Origin: Candidatus Obscuribacter sp.
GTDB taxonomy: Bacteria; Cyanobacteriota; Vampirovibrionia; Obscuribacterales; Obscuribacteraceae
DNA: 64,000 bases
Direction: 5' to 3'
Assembly: GCA_016712465.1 (NCBI GenBank)
Contig: JADJQZ010000001.1
Location: forward strand, 2,232,001-2,296,000
Part shown: positions 33,353-41,707 of the stretch, in pieces
How positions within the stretch are numbered: the first letter of the stretch is position 1
Layout: each line of letters opens with the position of its first letter
The notes under the pieces: model-generated
What the model was told of the DNA's origin: nothing
What the model saw: only the letters and a program-made list of their open reading frames with translations
Databases searched by the model: none
Translations under genes and position numbers: made by a program

Positions 33353-35359
33353 ATGACAAACAACCAGAATCCCGAATCGGAAGAGTCTGAAGCCGTAAGT
33401 CTGGGCATTCAGAAAAGTGAGTTGCGGAATTCCAGTCGGGGCGATGTCGTTCCGAAAGATGTACTTGATGCCGTCAATGCGCCTGGCAAAGTTTTCGACG
33501 CGGCAGAAGCGGCGCGCACCAACAGGCACTCCGGTAGTGCCGGTGGCGACCAGGCCTATAGCATTGAAATCGAGATGGAGGATGGTCGGCGTATCTCCCG
33601 CCTCAATTCCACACCTTCTTGCGATGGAGTCGAAAGTAAGTCTGGAGCGGTCTCGCCCTTTTCTGTCGAAAACAATTCAACATCTGCCGCAGGTATTAGC
33701 GAAAACAAGCCCGGTTCCATCAGCAGAGATGAACTGGCTGCCAAAGCCTGCAAAGGTGACGGCTTCGCCGCAGCCTTCTTGAAGCAGATGCAGGCTGCCG
33801 ACTGGCTTGCTGGTGAGGCGCGTGATAATGCTCTCAATGAATTGCAAAAACAAGCTGATCTTACATATGGGCGCAAGACCAATCTCCTCTATTCAGGAGT
33901 AGATAGTTCTTCGGGGCGTCCTGGGGAAGGCGCACTCCAGTTTCTCAGCGACAACCACCTTTCCCCTCAGGAAATGGAAAAGCGACTTTCTGCCGTTAGA
34001 AGCGGCCGGGACCAGCTTGTAAAAGCGTCACTAGATCTGGGATATGACCCCGCTGCCATAGATAAACTGCAGATTGCCGATGATGATGTGGGCTCCGCAC
34101 TGGCGCTGTATATCTGGGGCCCGGAGGCAATGCAGCAGCTTGGGCGGGAAGAATCACGGGATCTGGGCAACAGGTTCTTGATATTTGGCATAGCCCCTGT
34201 ATTTGGTGCCTTCCAAGAGGTTGAGAAAAGGTGGGAGAAAGATAAAGCCGAACTGGGAATCCAGGGGGCTGTCAACTTCTATTTCGGCACGGCTCTGGGG
34301 GCAGCCCTCGAGCGTATGCATCCGCTGCTTGTAGGAAGCGTTGCCGCCGTAGGCACAGGGGCGCTCATTGATGAAGCCTTTTTGTCTGAGGAAGCCCGCC
34401 ATAGAAACGGCAATTTAGCAGCCCTGACAGAGCATTCCCAGGGCTTGGACGCCGCCTCCATTGTGAACTATTCCCAGTACACCAGGAGCACTGTGGGTCC
34501 GGTGTTATTCAACCAGGCTTTTGAATTTGCCACCGGAGGAATTGGGCTGCCGTCAGGCGCAAGTGTGAGCAGCGGGCTTAAGGCAGAAGCCAGGGCGCTC
34601 GAGGGGGATGCCGTCAGGCGGCTGGCGGATTCTGACCTGAGTTTGCCTCGGGCTCAGCCGCTACCGCTACCACAAGTAAAGGAAGCGCTGAATAGGCTAT
34701 GGCACATGCCTGGCGAGGCTATTCAAGCGCTGGCGGATACGCTTGCCGGACCAAAGGCTTCTTTTGCTTTTGCCTCTGGCTCGCTACATGAAGTACGCGG
34801 CGAGCGTGCAAATCCGCTTGAGCAACTCTTTATGATGATGGCTTCTTTTGAAGAGAAGTACATGAAACCTGGTGAGGATATGCTCCAGTATTATCAGAGA
34901 ATATCCAGAGACTTTCCGAAGGCACTGATAAACGAGCGTGAATCTGCCGATGTGGTCAAACAGTTTCATGAGAATGCCTGTGTCTGTGCCGTAGGTGAGA
35001 TGGCCCTGGAGGGTAAGGTCAGTCAGCACGAGTTATGGCGGAAGTATCAAGAACGCCTGCCGGAGGAGATGCGTAATCGGGAGCGAAAGGCCTCTCTTGC
35101 TGATTTGCCAGCGCTATTGGGAGAGGGATGGATTAAGGGTTCAGTTTTGCCGCCGCAGTTGCTCGTTTTCGTCCAAGAGCATTCCTGCTGGATTGCGGAG
35201 TTGAAGTTATTCAAACAAAGTGGGCATGCCGTATTTGTGGATGGATTGAGTGCTTCCGGTAATGTCATTATTAGAGATCCGGGTAGAGGTACTAGGTATG
35301 AAATGCGGCAAGAGGAGTTCTTTCAGTACTGGTCGGGTCATTGGGTTTGTAAACAATAA
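33353..35359 (+). CDS. Probable polymorphic toxin with papain/C39-like C-terminus
   Basis: A 668-aa protein without a classical signal peptide. The N-terminal 130 residues are polar and low in order. A central part contains a hydrophobic segment (LVGSVAAVGTGALIDEAF). The C-terminal 140 residues look like a papain-fold or C39-like cysteine peptidase: ENACVCAVGEMAL supplies Cys543, GHAVFVDGLS His625, and VIIRDPGRGTRYEM Asp642, followed by QEEFFQYWSG. Two paralogous small genes follow immediately. A large protein with a C-terminal peptidase domain plus tandem downstream paralogues is the usual layout of polymorphic toxin and immunity loci. The toxin assignment is inference. Confidence 0.6.
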   Translation: MTNNQNPESEESEAVSLGIQKSELRNSSRGDVVPKDVLDAVNAPGKVFDAAEAARTNRHSGSAGGDQAYSIEIEMEDGRRISRLNSTPSCDGVESKSGAVSPFSVENNSTSAAGISENKPGSISRDELAAKACKGDGFAAAFLKQMQAADWLAGEARDNALNELQKQADLTYGRKTNLLYSGVDSSSGRPGEGALQFLSDNHLSPQEMEKRLSAVRSGRDQLVKASLDLGYDPAAIDKLQIADDDVGSALALYIWGPEAMQQLGREESRDLGNRFLIFGIAPVFGAFQEVEKRWEKDKAELGIQGAVNFYFGTALGAALERMHPLLVGSVAAVGTGALIDEAFLSEEARHRNGNLAALTEHSQGLDAASIVNYSQYTRSTVGPVLFNQAFEFATGGIGLPSGASVSSGLKAEARALEGDAVRRLADSDLSLPRAQPLPLPQVKEALNRLWHMPGEAIQALADTLAGPKASFAFASGSLHEVRGERANPLEQLFMMMASFEEKYMKPGEDMLQYYQRISRDFPKALINERESADVVKQFHENACVCAVGEMALEGKVSQHELWRKYQERLPEEMRNRERKASLADLPALLGEGWIKGSVLPPQLLVFVQEHSCWIAELKLFKQSGHAVFVDGLSASGNVIIRDPGRGTRYEMRQEEFFQYWSGHWVCKQ

Positions 35360-35374
35360 GGCTATGGGTTTGAC

Positions 35375-35941
35375 ATGAGAAAACTGCATCCATTACGTAT
35401 CGGAGCTATAAGTGAGCATCAATATTCGTTTCTTTTTCGTAGCGCTGACGGTGATAAAGAGTTCTCATTTTCTGTTAAATACAGTGGCTATCAGTACATA
35501 ACTGATATTAGCTACGAATACGATGAGCTGACTGATAGCGACATGGCCACCCGGTGCATCAGCTGCGTGATCGGATTCCTGGACGAAGCTAGATTGAAAG
35601 GTGGCGTGAAGTTCGGTTCTCTTACTGAAAAGTGCGAACCGATAGCAATTGAGTACAAAGGCGAGTGCAGGGAAGGCGCATTTAGGTATCTTGTCACTCT
35701 TAAAGATGCCGTCGAGTCAATTCATCAGGAAGAAGTCGTGGTTTCGTACAAAGATCCTGTAAACGTTCTACTCTGGTCTGGAGGACATTGCTCATTCGGA
35801 TTCGACCGTATGGCAATGCTGGAAGTGAAAGAGCCGAAACCGGAGTTCTATGTGCTTTTAAATGCCGTTCTCAATTTTGATGAGTCAAGGTACCTACCAA
35901 GTTTCGAAGACGAAGAGCCGATGAAGATTGAGCTATCGTGA
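35375..35941 (+). CDS. Putative immunity protein, copy 1
   Basis: A 188-aa cytoplasmic protein (MRKLHPLRIG, then YSFLFRSADGDKEFSFSVKY, PIAIEYKGECREGAF and CSFGFDRMAMLEVKEPKP). It lies 15 bp after the toxin-like gene and is followed, after 13 bp, by a paralogue with the same start and the same C-terminal pattern (EEPMKIEL). No known enzyme motif is present. Tandem duplication of a small gene directly behind a toxin gene is typical of immunity genes, where copies protect against toxin variants. I do not recognise a named Imm family. Confidence 0.6.
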   Translation: MRKLHPLRIGAISEHQYSFLFRSADGDKEFSFSVKYSGYQYITDISYEYDELTDSDMATRCISCVIGFLDEARLKGGVKFGSLTEKCEPIAIEYKGECREGAFRYLVTLKDAVESIHQEEVVVSYKDPVNVLLWSGGHCSFGFDRMAMLEVKEPKPEFYVLLNAVLNFDESRYLPSFEDEEPMKIELS

Positions 35942-35954
35942 GCAGGTGTGCATA

Positions 35955-36522
35955 ATGAGAAAACTACATCCACTTCGATTGAAGACCGGAGGTTCTGATA
36001 CTTACTCCTTTCTGTTTAGCAGTCTTGAAGGGGAGCGAGAGTTTGAGTTCTTTATGTTTAGAAATGAGTCAAACGGCGTGGGTGAAATAGGCCAGGAGTT
36101 TAGCGAGTTGACAGATGGCGATATGGCAACTCGCTGCATTGTTAACTGCATCTGCAGATTTGATAAAGCAAGAGTGGCTGGGGGGGGCGAAGAACGGTAG
36201 TCTGACTGAAAGTGGTCAGCCAATAGCAATTGAATACAAAGGCGAGTGCCGTGAAGGTGCCTTTAAGTATCTTGTGTCGTTGAAGGATACTGACGGTTCT
36301 GTTCACGTCGAAGAGGTCGTCGTTTCTTACAAAAATCCTGAGAACGTTCTACTCTGGTCTGGAGGGCAGTGTTCATTCGGATTCGATCGTATGGCGATGC
36401 TGGAAGTGAAAGAGCCAAAGCCGGCGTTTTCTGACCTTCTTAATGCGATTCTCCAGTTTGACCAGAGCCGATATCTACCAAGCTACGACAATGAAGAACC
36501 AATGAAAATCGAGTTGCCTTGA
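35955..36522 (+). CDS. Putative immunity protein, copy 2 (frameshifted)
   Basis: A paralogue of the preceding gene: MRKLHPLRLKTGGSDTYSFL at the start, DMATRC in the middle, PIAIEYKGECREGAF and SFGFDRMAMLEVKEPKP later. The frame breaks at a run of eight G (36180-36187); seven G would give ARVAGGAKNGSLTES and a full protein of about 188 aa, matching copy 1. The run could be a real phase-variable tract, but four similar homopolymer breaks elsewhere in the window make a sequencing indel more likely. The coding sequence outside the break looks conserved. Confidence 0.6.
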
Positions 36523-36609
36523 GTGTTATGCGAAATGAGAAAACAGCGTGATTGGTCAATTGTGTTCGATCGCGCTGAATGGTCTTTTATAACGCGATAT
36601 TGCCTGGAA

Positions 36610-37173
36610 TTACTTCTTAGCGCCGTGCTTCATGGTCTCGGCCCAGTTCACCTCGAAAGTACCGTCGTCGAGCTCGGTCCAGACAATTTTTCGCACCGGG
36701 GTGTTGCGCGCATGGTGGTAGAGCAATGCCGCCCGTTCATAGAAGCCGCGTGTGTGATAAGTGTGAGGTAGCTCCAAATGAACTACATCCAGATGATGGC
36801 AGAGTTCGTGGCAAAGAGTGCTGAGGAAGGTTCCATAGGCTGTGACCTTCTTTAGCCTTGCCGTGCGCATCCAGAGCCTTATCAGGGTAGTCTCGAAATC
36901 ATAGTCTCCGAATTTCTCGTAGACCTTGAGGGGGCGCACGCCGAGCACTTTCACCGGTGGTGCCGGCACTGCAAAACTGTCTGCCACCAGAGCGGAAAAA
37001 CTATTGCAGACGCTCTCCACCAGCTTCCTGTCGTCGGCAAGCAAAGCTTGTTCCAGGCGTTCCGCTTCCAGTCTCAAGGTGCGGGCCGGCGGCAACGGCA
37101 TGGTAACAAGCTTGTCGCTTCGCCAGTATTCTTCTTTGCCCGATTTGGCTCGGGGAATTTTGTCGGTGAGCAT
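36610..37173 (-). CDS. SprT-like zinc metallopeptidase domain protein
   Basis: A 187-aa protein with FLSTLCHELCHHLDV, an HExxH motif at residues 122-126, followed by ELPHTYHTRGFYERAALLYH, where His137 or His140 could be the third metal ligand. The arrangement resembles SprT-like and related minigluzincin peptidases. The region before the motif (YDFETTLIRLWMRTARLKK) fits the strand that precedes the active-site helix. Its partner or substrate is unknown; it is convergent with the immunity genes and need not be functionally linked to them. Confidence 0.6.
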   Translation of the reverse strand: MLTDKIPRAKSGKEEYWRSDKLVTMPLPPARTLRLEAERLEQALLADDRKLVESVCNSFSALVADSFAVPAPPVKVLGVRPLKVYEKFGDYDFETTLIRLWMRTARLKKVTAYGTFLSTLCHELCHHLDVVHLELPHTYHTRGFYERAALLYHHARNTPVRKIVWTELDDGTFEVNWAETMKHGAKK

Positions 37174-37339
37174 TTTTAGGTTGGATACGGGATTTGAACT
37201 AAGGCTGGATTGTTTGGTTTGTGCACGTATCAGTCAAGCAGCATGGTTCTGGTTGATACTACAATTGGTATTTGTGCATTCTTGCGCTGGGCTGTGATTA
37301 TTACATAGTAAAGTCCCGACTTCCATCCATTGTCCGGAT

Positions 37340-37720
37340 TCAGCGTGGTTCTAAATCTCTGTCGTTTGTCTTTAGTCCAGGACGTAATGAGTTTTCCAAG
37401 TTCTTGCCGAAGGCATCTCTGGCTCGGCTCAATCCCACGCCCACTTTGTTGTGCTCGGGTCGCAGAATCTGAACGCGATGTTCATCTTCCGGCGGCTTTT
37501 CATTCATAAAGAGAGCATGCAAGGTTTCAATCTCATCGGTGGTAAATAGATTTGGTCCCGGTGTCTCGGTCATACCGAAGCATATGGCAAGATTCTCACC
37601 GCTTTCATGGATGCCGCCTGCTTCGGTATAGCGCTGGTAGGGTTTTCGCCCGGAAGTGTCCCAGTGCGAACAGTAGTTTCCGTCAAGACTAACTTGCGAA
37701 GATAAACATCCATTTTGATT
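37340..37720 (-). pseudogene. CAP/SCP-domain protein remnant
   Basis: The minus frame open from 37720 to 37340 reads NYCSHWDTSGRKPYQRYTEA, then ESGENLAICFG, and EHRVQILRPEHNKVGVGL. This is the CAP (SCP/TAPS) pattern: SH.D..G..P..R...G, a GENLA motif, and HR..IL.p...VGVG. An in-frame TAG at 37721-37723 precedes it and no signal peptide or good start is found, so the N-terminus is missing or frameshifted. ATG 37573 would only give the last 77 residues. CAP proteins are usually secreted. I judge it a decayed gene or one disturbed by an indel. Confidence 0.5.
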
Positions 37721-37875
37721 CTACAGAAGTTTACGTGAGCAGAGCGCGGAGTTGATCGCACCTGCCGGAAGTCAAGTGTGCCACCGGTATCCTTTTGGAA
37801 TCCACCCTGGGGGTAGTGGCAATAAGCCGGTCGGATGATAGAAGCTGCGCTCGAAATTGCTATTCTTATCGCATC

Positions 37876-37944
37876 AAAGACGCCCACCCCAAGCATGATC
37901 CTCTTAAGGATTTGAATTTCGGAGTAAGGGCGTCTTTATTTTTT
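37876..37944 (+). promoter_or_regulatory. Leader hairpin with T-run, candidate attenuator of tnaA-like gene
   Basis: AAAGACGCCC (37876-37885) pairs perfectly with GGGCGTCTTT (37928-37937), followed by ATTTTTT. The 42-nt loop holds a smaller hairpin, ATCCT-ctta-AGGAT (37898-37911). The structure ends 38 bp before the GTG start of the tryptophanase-family gene, and no plus-strand gene lies just upstream, so it is more likely a leader attenuator or processed 5' end than a terminator of another gene. No Trp-rich leader peptide is evident. Confidence 0.55.
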
Positions 37945-37981
37945 GCCGTTTGTCTGTTCGGTTTGCATCAGAGGTTTTGAC

Positions 37982-39403
37982 GTGAAAACAATTATTGAGC
38001 CTTTTCGCACCAAGGTAGTGGAAGCCATTAAGTTTACGACCAGGGCTGAGCGAGAAGAAATACTCAAGAAAGCGGGATACAACCTCTTTCAAATCAAAGC
38101 CGAAGATGTGATGGTGGATTTTCTTACCGACAGCGGCACTTCTGCCATGTCGAGCGAGCAGTGGGCGGCTTTGATGCGCGGCGATGAATCTTATGCCGGT
38201 TGCTCCAGCTATTTTCGCTTTGAACAGACTGTGCAGGAGATTTTCGGCTTCCCAATCGTGATTCCGGTGCACCAGGGTAGAGCCGCCGAGCGTCTGCTCT
38301 TTGGTGAACTGGTTAAGCCCGGGCATGTGGTGCCAAGCAACACGCATTTTGATACTACAAGAGCCAATATCGAGTTCCTTGGCGGTGAGGCTGTTGACCT
38401 GCCCTGCCAGGAAGCGAAAGATTCTTTCTCAGATTTTCCGTTTAAGGGAAATATGGATATCGAGGCGCTGAGGGCGCTGCTTCGCACCAGAGGTGAGTCG
38501 GTGCCTTTCATAATGGTGACGGTCACAAACAATGCAGTTGGTGGTCAGCCGGTCTCGATAGAAAATGTGCAAGAGATCAGTCAGCTAGCCAGGCAGTTCG
38601 GCAAGCCGTTCTTTATTGATGCCGCCAGGTTTTCTGAGAATGCCTATTTGGTGAAGCATAGAGAGCCTGCCTACGGCGACAAGTCAATCGGCTACATCGC
38701 CAGAGAGATGTTTTCACTGGCTGACGGCTGCATGATGTCTGCCAAGAAGGACGGACTTGCCAATATGGGGGGCTTCATTGCTCTCAAGAATGAGGAACTT
38801 GCTAATTCAGTTAGAAACAAGCTGATTATTACCGAGGGCTTTTCCACTTACGGCGGATTGAACGGCCGAGATCTGGAAACCATTGCCGTGGGGCTGCGGG
38901 AGGCCATGGATGAAGATTATCTCTGCTATCGGCAAGCGGCAGCAAGGTATCTGGCAAATGGCCTGAGAGAAGCTGGTATTCCTGTGGTGGTGCCTTCCGG
39001 CATGCACGCTGTTTATATCGATGCCAAAAAGATGTTGCCAAATATCGAGCCCTCTTACCTGCCGGGACAGAGGCTGGTTTGCGAGCTTTACATAGAATGC
39101 GGACTGCGTTCCTGTGAGATTGGCACTGCCATGTTCGGACGTACTCGCGCCGACGGCAGCCAGGAGCCGGCTCGGCAAGAACTGGTGCGGCTGGCTCTGC
39201 CCCGCAGGGTTTATGGCCAGAGCCATTATGACTATGTGATAGAAGCCTGCCAGCTTGTACAGGAGCGCAGCCAGTCGCTGACCGGCATGACGATTGTCAG
39301 TGAGCCGCCACTGCTCAGGCACTTTACCGCTAAATTCGCACCACTTAACGCAACGGGGGAGAGTGAACGAAATCCGCAAAGAGTAGAGTCCGCTTGTCGG
39401 TGA
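37982..39403 (+). CDS. Tryptophanase / tyrosine phenol-lyase family enzyme
   Basis: A 473-aa PLP-dependent beta-eliminating lyase. GTG 37982 follows AGAGG and gives VKTIIEPFRTKVVEAIKFTT, the family start. Motifs include DFLTDSGTSAMSSEQWAALM, MRGDESYAG, PTHQGR-like PVHQGRAAE, TNNAVGGQPVS, FIDAARFSENAY and the PLP-Lys box MSAKKDG. Much of the N-terminal part resembles tyrosine phenol-lyase, but CEIGTAMFGR places Ile where that enzyme has an Arg used for the phenol side chain, as in tryptophanase. The likely reaction is tryptophan to indole, pyruvate and ammonia. A leader hairpin precedes it. Confidence 0.82.
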   Translation: MKTIIEPFRTKVVEAIKFTTRAEREEILKKAGYNLFQIKAEDVMVDFLTDSGTSAMSSEQWAALMRGDESYAGCSSYFRFEQTVQEIFGFPIVIPVHQGRAAERLLFGELVKPGHVVPSNTHFDTTRANIEFLGGEAVDLPCQEAKDSFSDFPFKGNMDIEALRALLRTRGESVPFIMVTVTNNAVGGQPVSIENVQEISQLARQFGKPFFIDAARFSENAYLVKHREPAYGDKSIGYIAREMFSLADGCMMSAKKDGLANMGGFIALKNEELANSVRNKLIITEGFSTYGGLNGRDLETIAVGLREAMDEDYLCYRQAAARYLANGLREAGIPVVVPSGMHAVYIDAKKMLPNIEPSYLPGQRLVCELYIECGLRSCEIGTAMFGRTRADGSQEPARQELVRLALPRRVYGQSHYDYVIEACQLVQERSQSLTGMTIVSEPPLLRHFTAKFAPLNATGESERNPQRVESACR

Positions 39404-39500
39404 TGGAATGTAAGCAAACCCCGGGCTTGTGTCTGTTTTGAGCGGGCATCTATAGTATATTTCCTTCTTGAGATTAGTAATTCGCCTTCAGGTTGCTCCT

Positions 39501-41003
39501 ATGAAATTGCCGTTTCCCGTTTTGTCAGCTCAGGAAGCTGCCGCCCTCATTAATGACGGGGATATTGTCGGCTTCAGCGGTTTCACGCCGGCCGGTGCCG
39601 CCAAGGCGATTCCTTCGGCTTTAGCAACCAGAGCCAAGGAAGCTCACGATGCCGGGCAAAACTTTAAGATTGGTGTTGTCAGTGGTGCCTCCACCGGTGA
39701 TTCCCTGGATGGTAGATTGGCGGAAGCTGACGCCATCAGTTTTAGAACGCCATATCAATCTAATCGGCTTTTGCGAAAACAGATAAACGAGGGGCAGGTA
39801 AAGTTTGTCGACATGCATTTGTCGATGCTGCCACAGATGCTTCGTTATGGCTTTCTCGGTAAATTGAACTGGGCCGTGGTGGAGGCTTGCGAGGTCACCG
39901 CCGGTGGTGGAATCGTTCTTTCTACTTCCGTGGGGGCGAGCAATACATTTTTACGTCTGGCCGACAAGATATTGATTGAACTGAACAGCGCTCATCCATC
40001 TACCTTGCTTGGTATGCACGATATTTTCGAGCCGCAAGATCCTCCCCTTCGCTCTGATATACCGATTAACCGAGTTTATGATCGAATCGGTTCCCCCATT
40101 TGCGTTGTTGATCCCAGTAAAATTGCCGGTATCGTGTATACCAATCTTGAAGATGAAGGCAGCCCCTTTGAAGAGGGAAGCCCTTCTACCAATAGAATCG
40201 GAGAACTGGCCGCCGAATTTCTGGTGAACGAAATGAAGGCCGGTCGAATACCTCCCCAGTTTTTGCCGATTCAATCAGGTGTTGGCAATATTTCCAATGC
40301 CGTTCTCGCTTCCCTTGGAAAAAACAAGGAAGTGCCGCCTTTTGAGATGTATACAGAGGTTCTGCAAGATTCAGTGCTTTCCCTTCTAGAAGAAGGGCAG
40401 TGTACTTTTGCCTCCACCTGTGCGCTTTCCTTAAGCCCTGAGAAAATGCGGCACTTTAAGTCAAACATTGATCTCTTCCGCCGGCACATAGTTATGCGAC
40501 CGCAAGAGATAAGCAATCATCCTGAAATTGTTCGTCGTCTCGGGATAGTTTCAATGAATACCGCCATTGAAGTAGATCTTGGCGGTAACGTCAATTCCAC
40601 CCACGTTATGGGTAAGACCCTCATGAATGGTATCGGTGGGTCCGGCGACTTCACCCGGAACGCTTATCTATCTATTTTCCTCTGCCCATCAGAGGTAAAG
40701 GGAGGGAAAATTTCTTCCATAGTGCCCCTTGCTTCTCATATGGATCACAGCGAACATTCGGTGCAAGTAATTATCACCGAACAAGGTATTGCCGACCTGC
40801 GTGGTAAAGATCCCCGGGAAAGGGCCCAGTTGATTATCGATAACTGCGCCCATCCCGACTACCGAGAGCAGTTGCACGGTTATCTGCACCAGGTAAAAGC
40901 CGGCCAGCATGAACCTATTTCGCTTTCGCTTGGTCTGGCCATGCACCGGCAGTTCATCAGACATGGGGATATGCGCAATATAAACTGGCAGGAGTTTGGC
41001 TGA
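39501..41003 (+). CDS. Acetyl-CoA hydrolase/acetate CoA-transferase
   Basis: A 500-aa class I CoA-transferase of the succinyl-CoA:acetate type (AarC/Cat1-like). MKLPFPVLSAQEAAALINDG is followed by GFSGFTPAGAAKAIP, QSGVGNISNAVLASLG and PFEMYTEVLQDSVL, where the Glu of the YTE motif is the catalytic residue forming the enzyme-CoA thioester. IGGSGDFTRNAYLSIF and ITEQGIADLRGKDPRERA are typical C-terminal boxes. ATG 39501 is preferred over an upstream TTG. It would transfer CoA between succinyl-CoA and acetate, an acetate-handling step in a modified TCA cycle. Confidence 0.87.
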   Translation: MKLPFPVLSAQEAAALINDGDIVGFSGFTPAGAAKAIPSALATRAKEAHDAGQNFKIGVVSGASTGDSLDGRLAEADAISFRTPYQSNRLLRKQINEGQVKFVDMHLSMLPQMLRYGFLGKLNWAVVEACEVTAGGGIVLSTSVGASNTFLRLADKILIELNSAHPSTLLGMHDIFEPQDPPLRSDIPINRVYDRIGSPICVVDPSKIAGIVYTNLEDEGSPFEEGSPSTNRIGELAAEFLVNEMKAGRIPPQFLPIQSGVGNISNAVLASLGKNKEVPPFEMYTEVLQDSVLSLLEEGQCTFASTCALSLSPEKMRHFKSNIDLFRRHIVMRPQEISNHPEIVRRLGIVSMNTAIEVDLGGNVNSTHVMGKTLMNGIGGSGDFTRNAYLSIFLCPSEVKGGKISSIVPLASHMDHSEHSVQVIITEQGIADLRGKDPRERAQLIIDNCAHPDYREQLHGYLHQVKAGQHEPISLSLGLAMHRQFIRHGDMRNINWQEFG

Positions 41004-41170
41004 AGTCTGGAGTCTTAATTTCCCCTTTATTTTCTTGCTTCTGTAAGCCTTGCCGGCGCAAAAGTAAGGCTATCGCAAATGTTGAATAGATTGCTAAGTT
41101 GTCAAGCGGTTGGAGGAATTGCCCTTAGACTTCTCAGTCACTTACCCCGTTTCTTCCAAGTGACGCAACC

Positions 41171-41707
41171 ATGACAATCTTTTTTATAGCCATTACTTTC
41201 ATCGTCGGTATCCTTATCTCTACCACGGCCATCGATCGCAACACCGCCCGTGTGCAGACTTTGCCCCTCATGTTCGGCATTTTGCTCTGCCTTGCTTCCG
41301 TTTCCACCGGTGTGCTGGGCGGTTATATAGAGTGCCCCGGTTTAGCCGCCGTGCTGCCCAGTCTCTGGCTTATGACGACGGGTGTCTGCCTCGTACTGGT
41401 TTCGATTTATGCCTTTTGCAATAGCTCGCCTTTCTCCCGCAGCATTCCCCAGTTTGCTATGTTTGGTTTTTTCAAATGGGATGACTTCGGCAGCTTGCTT
41501 CTGATCGGGCTTGCCTTAATTGTGACTGGCTTTTCCAGCTTTTCGAGCAGTATCACCGCTGCTACTGAAGCTAATTCTTCACAGTCGGCCGCACAGGCGG
41601 TGGCACAGTCTAAAAAGCCTGCGCAGAAGACTGCTACGACTAAAAAGACTAGAGTGCATAGCACCACGAAGATAAGCCAGAATACGAGAAAATCTAAAGT
41701 GCAGTAA
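41171..41707 (+). CDS. Four-helix membrane protein, function unknown
   Basis: A 178-aa protein with four hydrophobic helices (IFFIAITFIVGILIS, LPLMFGILLCLASVST, LPSLWLMTTGVCLVLVSIYA, LLLIGLALIVTGFSSF) and a basic, Lys/Thr/Ser-rich cytoplasmic tail (QSKKPAQKTATTKKTR). No family is recognised. The end overlaps the 3' end of the convergent TPR gene by 14 bases. The basic tail might contact nucleic acid or acidic lipids, but this is speculation. Confidence 0.55.
   Translation: MTIFFIAITFIVGILISTTAIDRNTARVQTLPLMFGILLCLASVSTGVLGGYIECPGLAAVLPSLWLMTTGVCLVLVSIYAFCNSSPFSRSIPQFAMFGFFKWDDFGSLLLIGLALIVTGFSSFSSSITAATEANSSQSAAQAVAQSKKPAQKTATTKKTRVHSTTKISQNTRKSKVQ

Noticed and set aside
37185..37215. GGGATTTGAACTA, resembling the complement of a tRNA T-arm
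   Set aside because: The T-stem does not pair and no cloverleaf can be drawn.
37570..37896. A 108-codon minus-strand frame overlapping the CAP remnant
   Set aside because: The CAP similarity lies in another frame; this one has no recognisable motif and covers the leader region of the tryptophanase-family gene.
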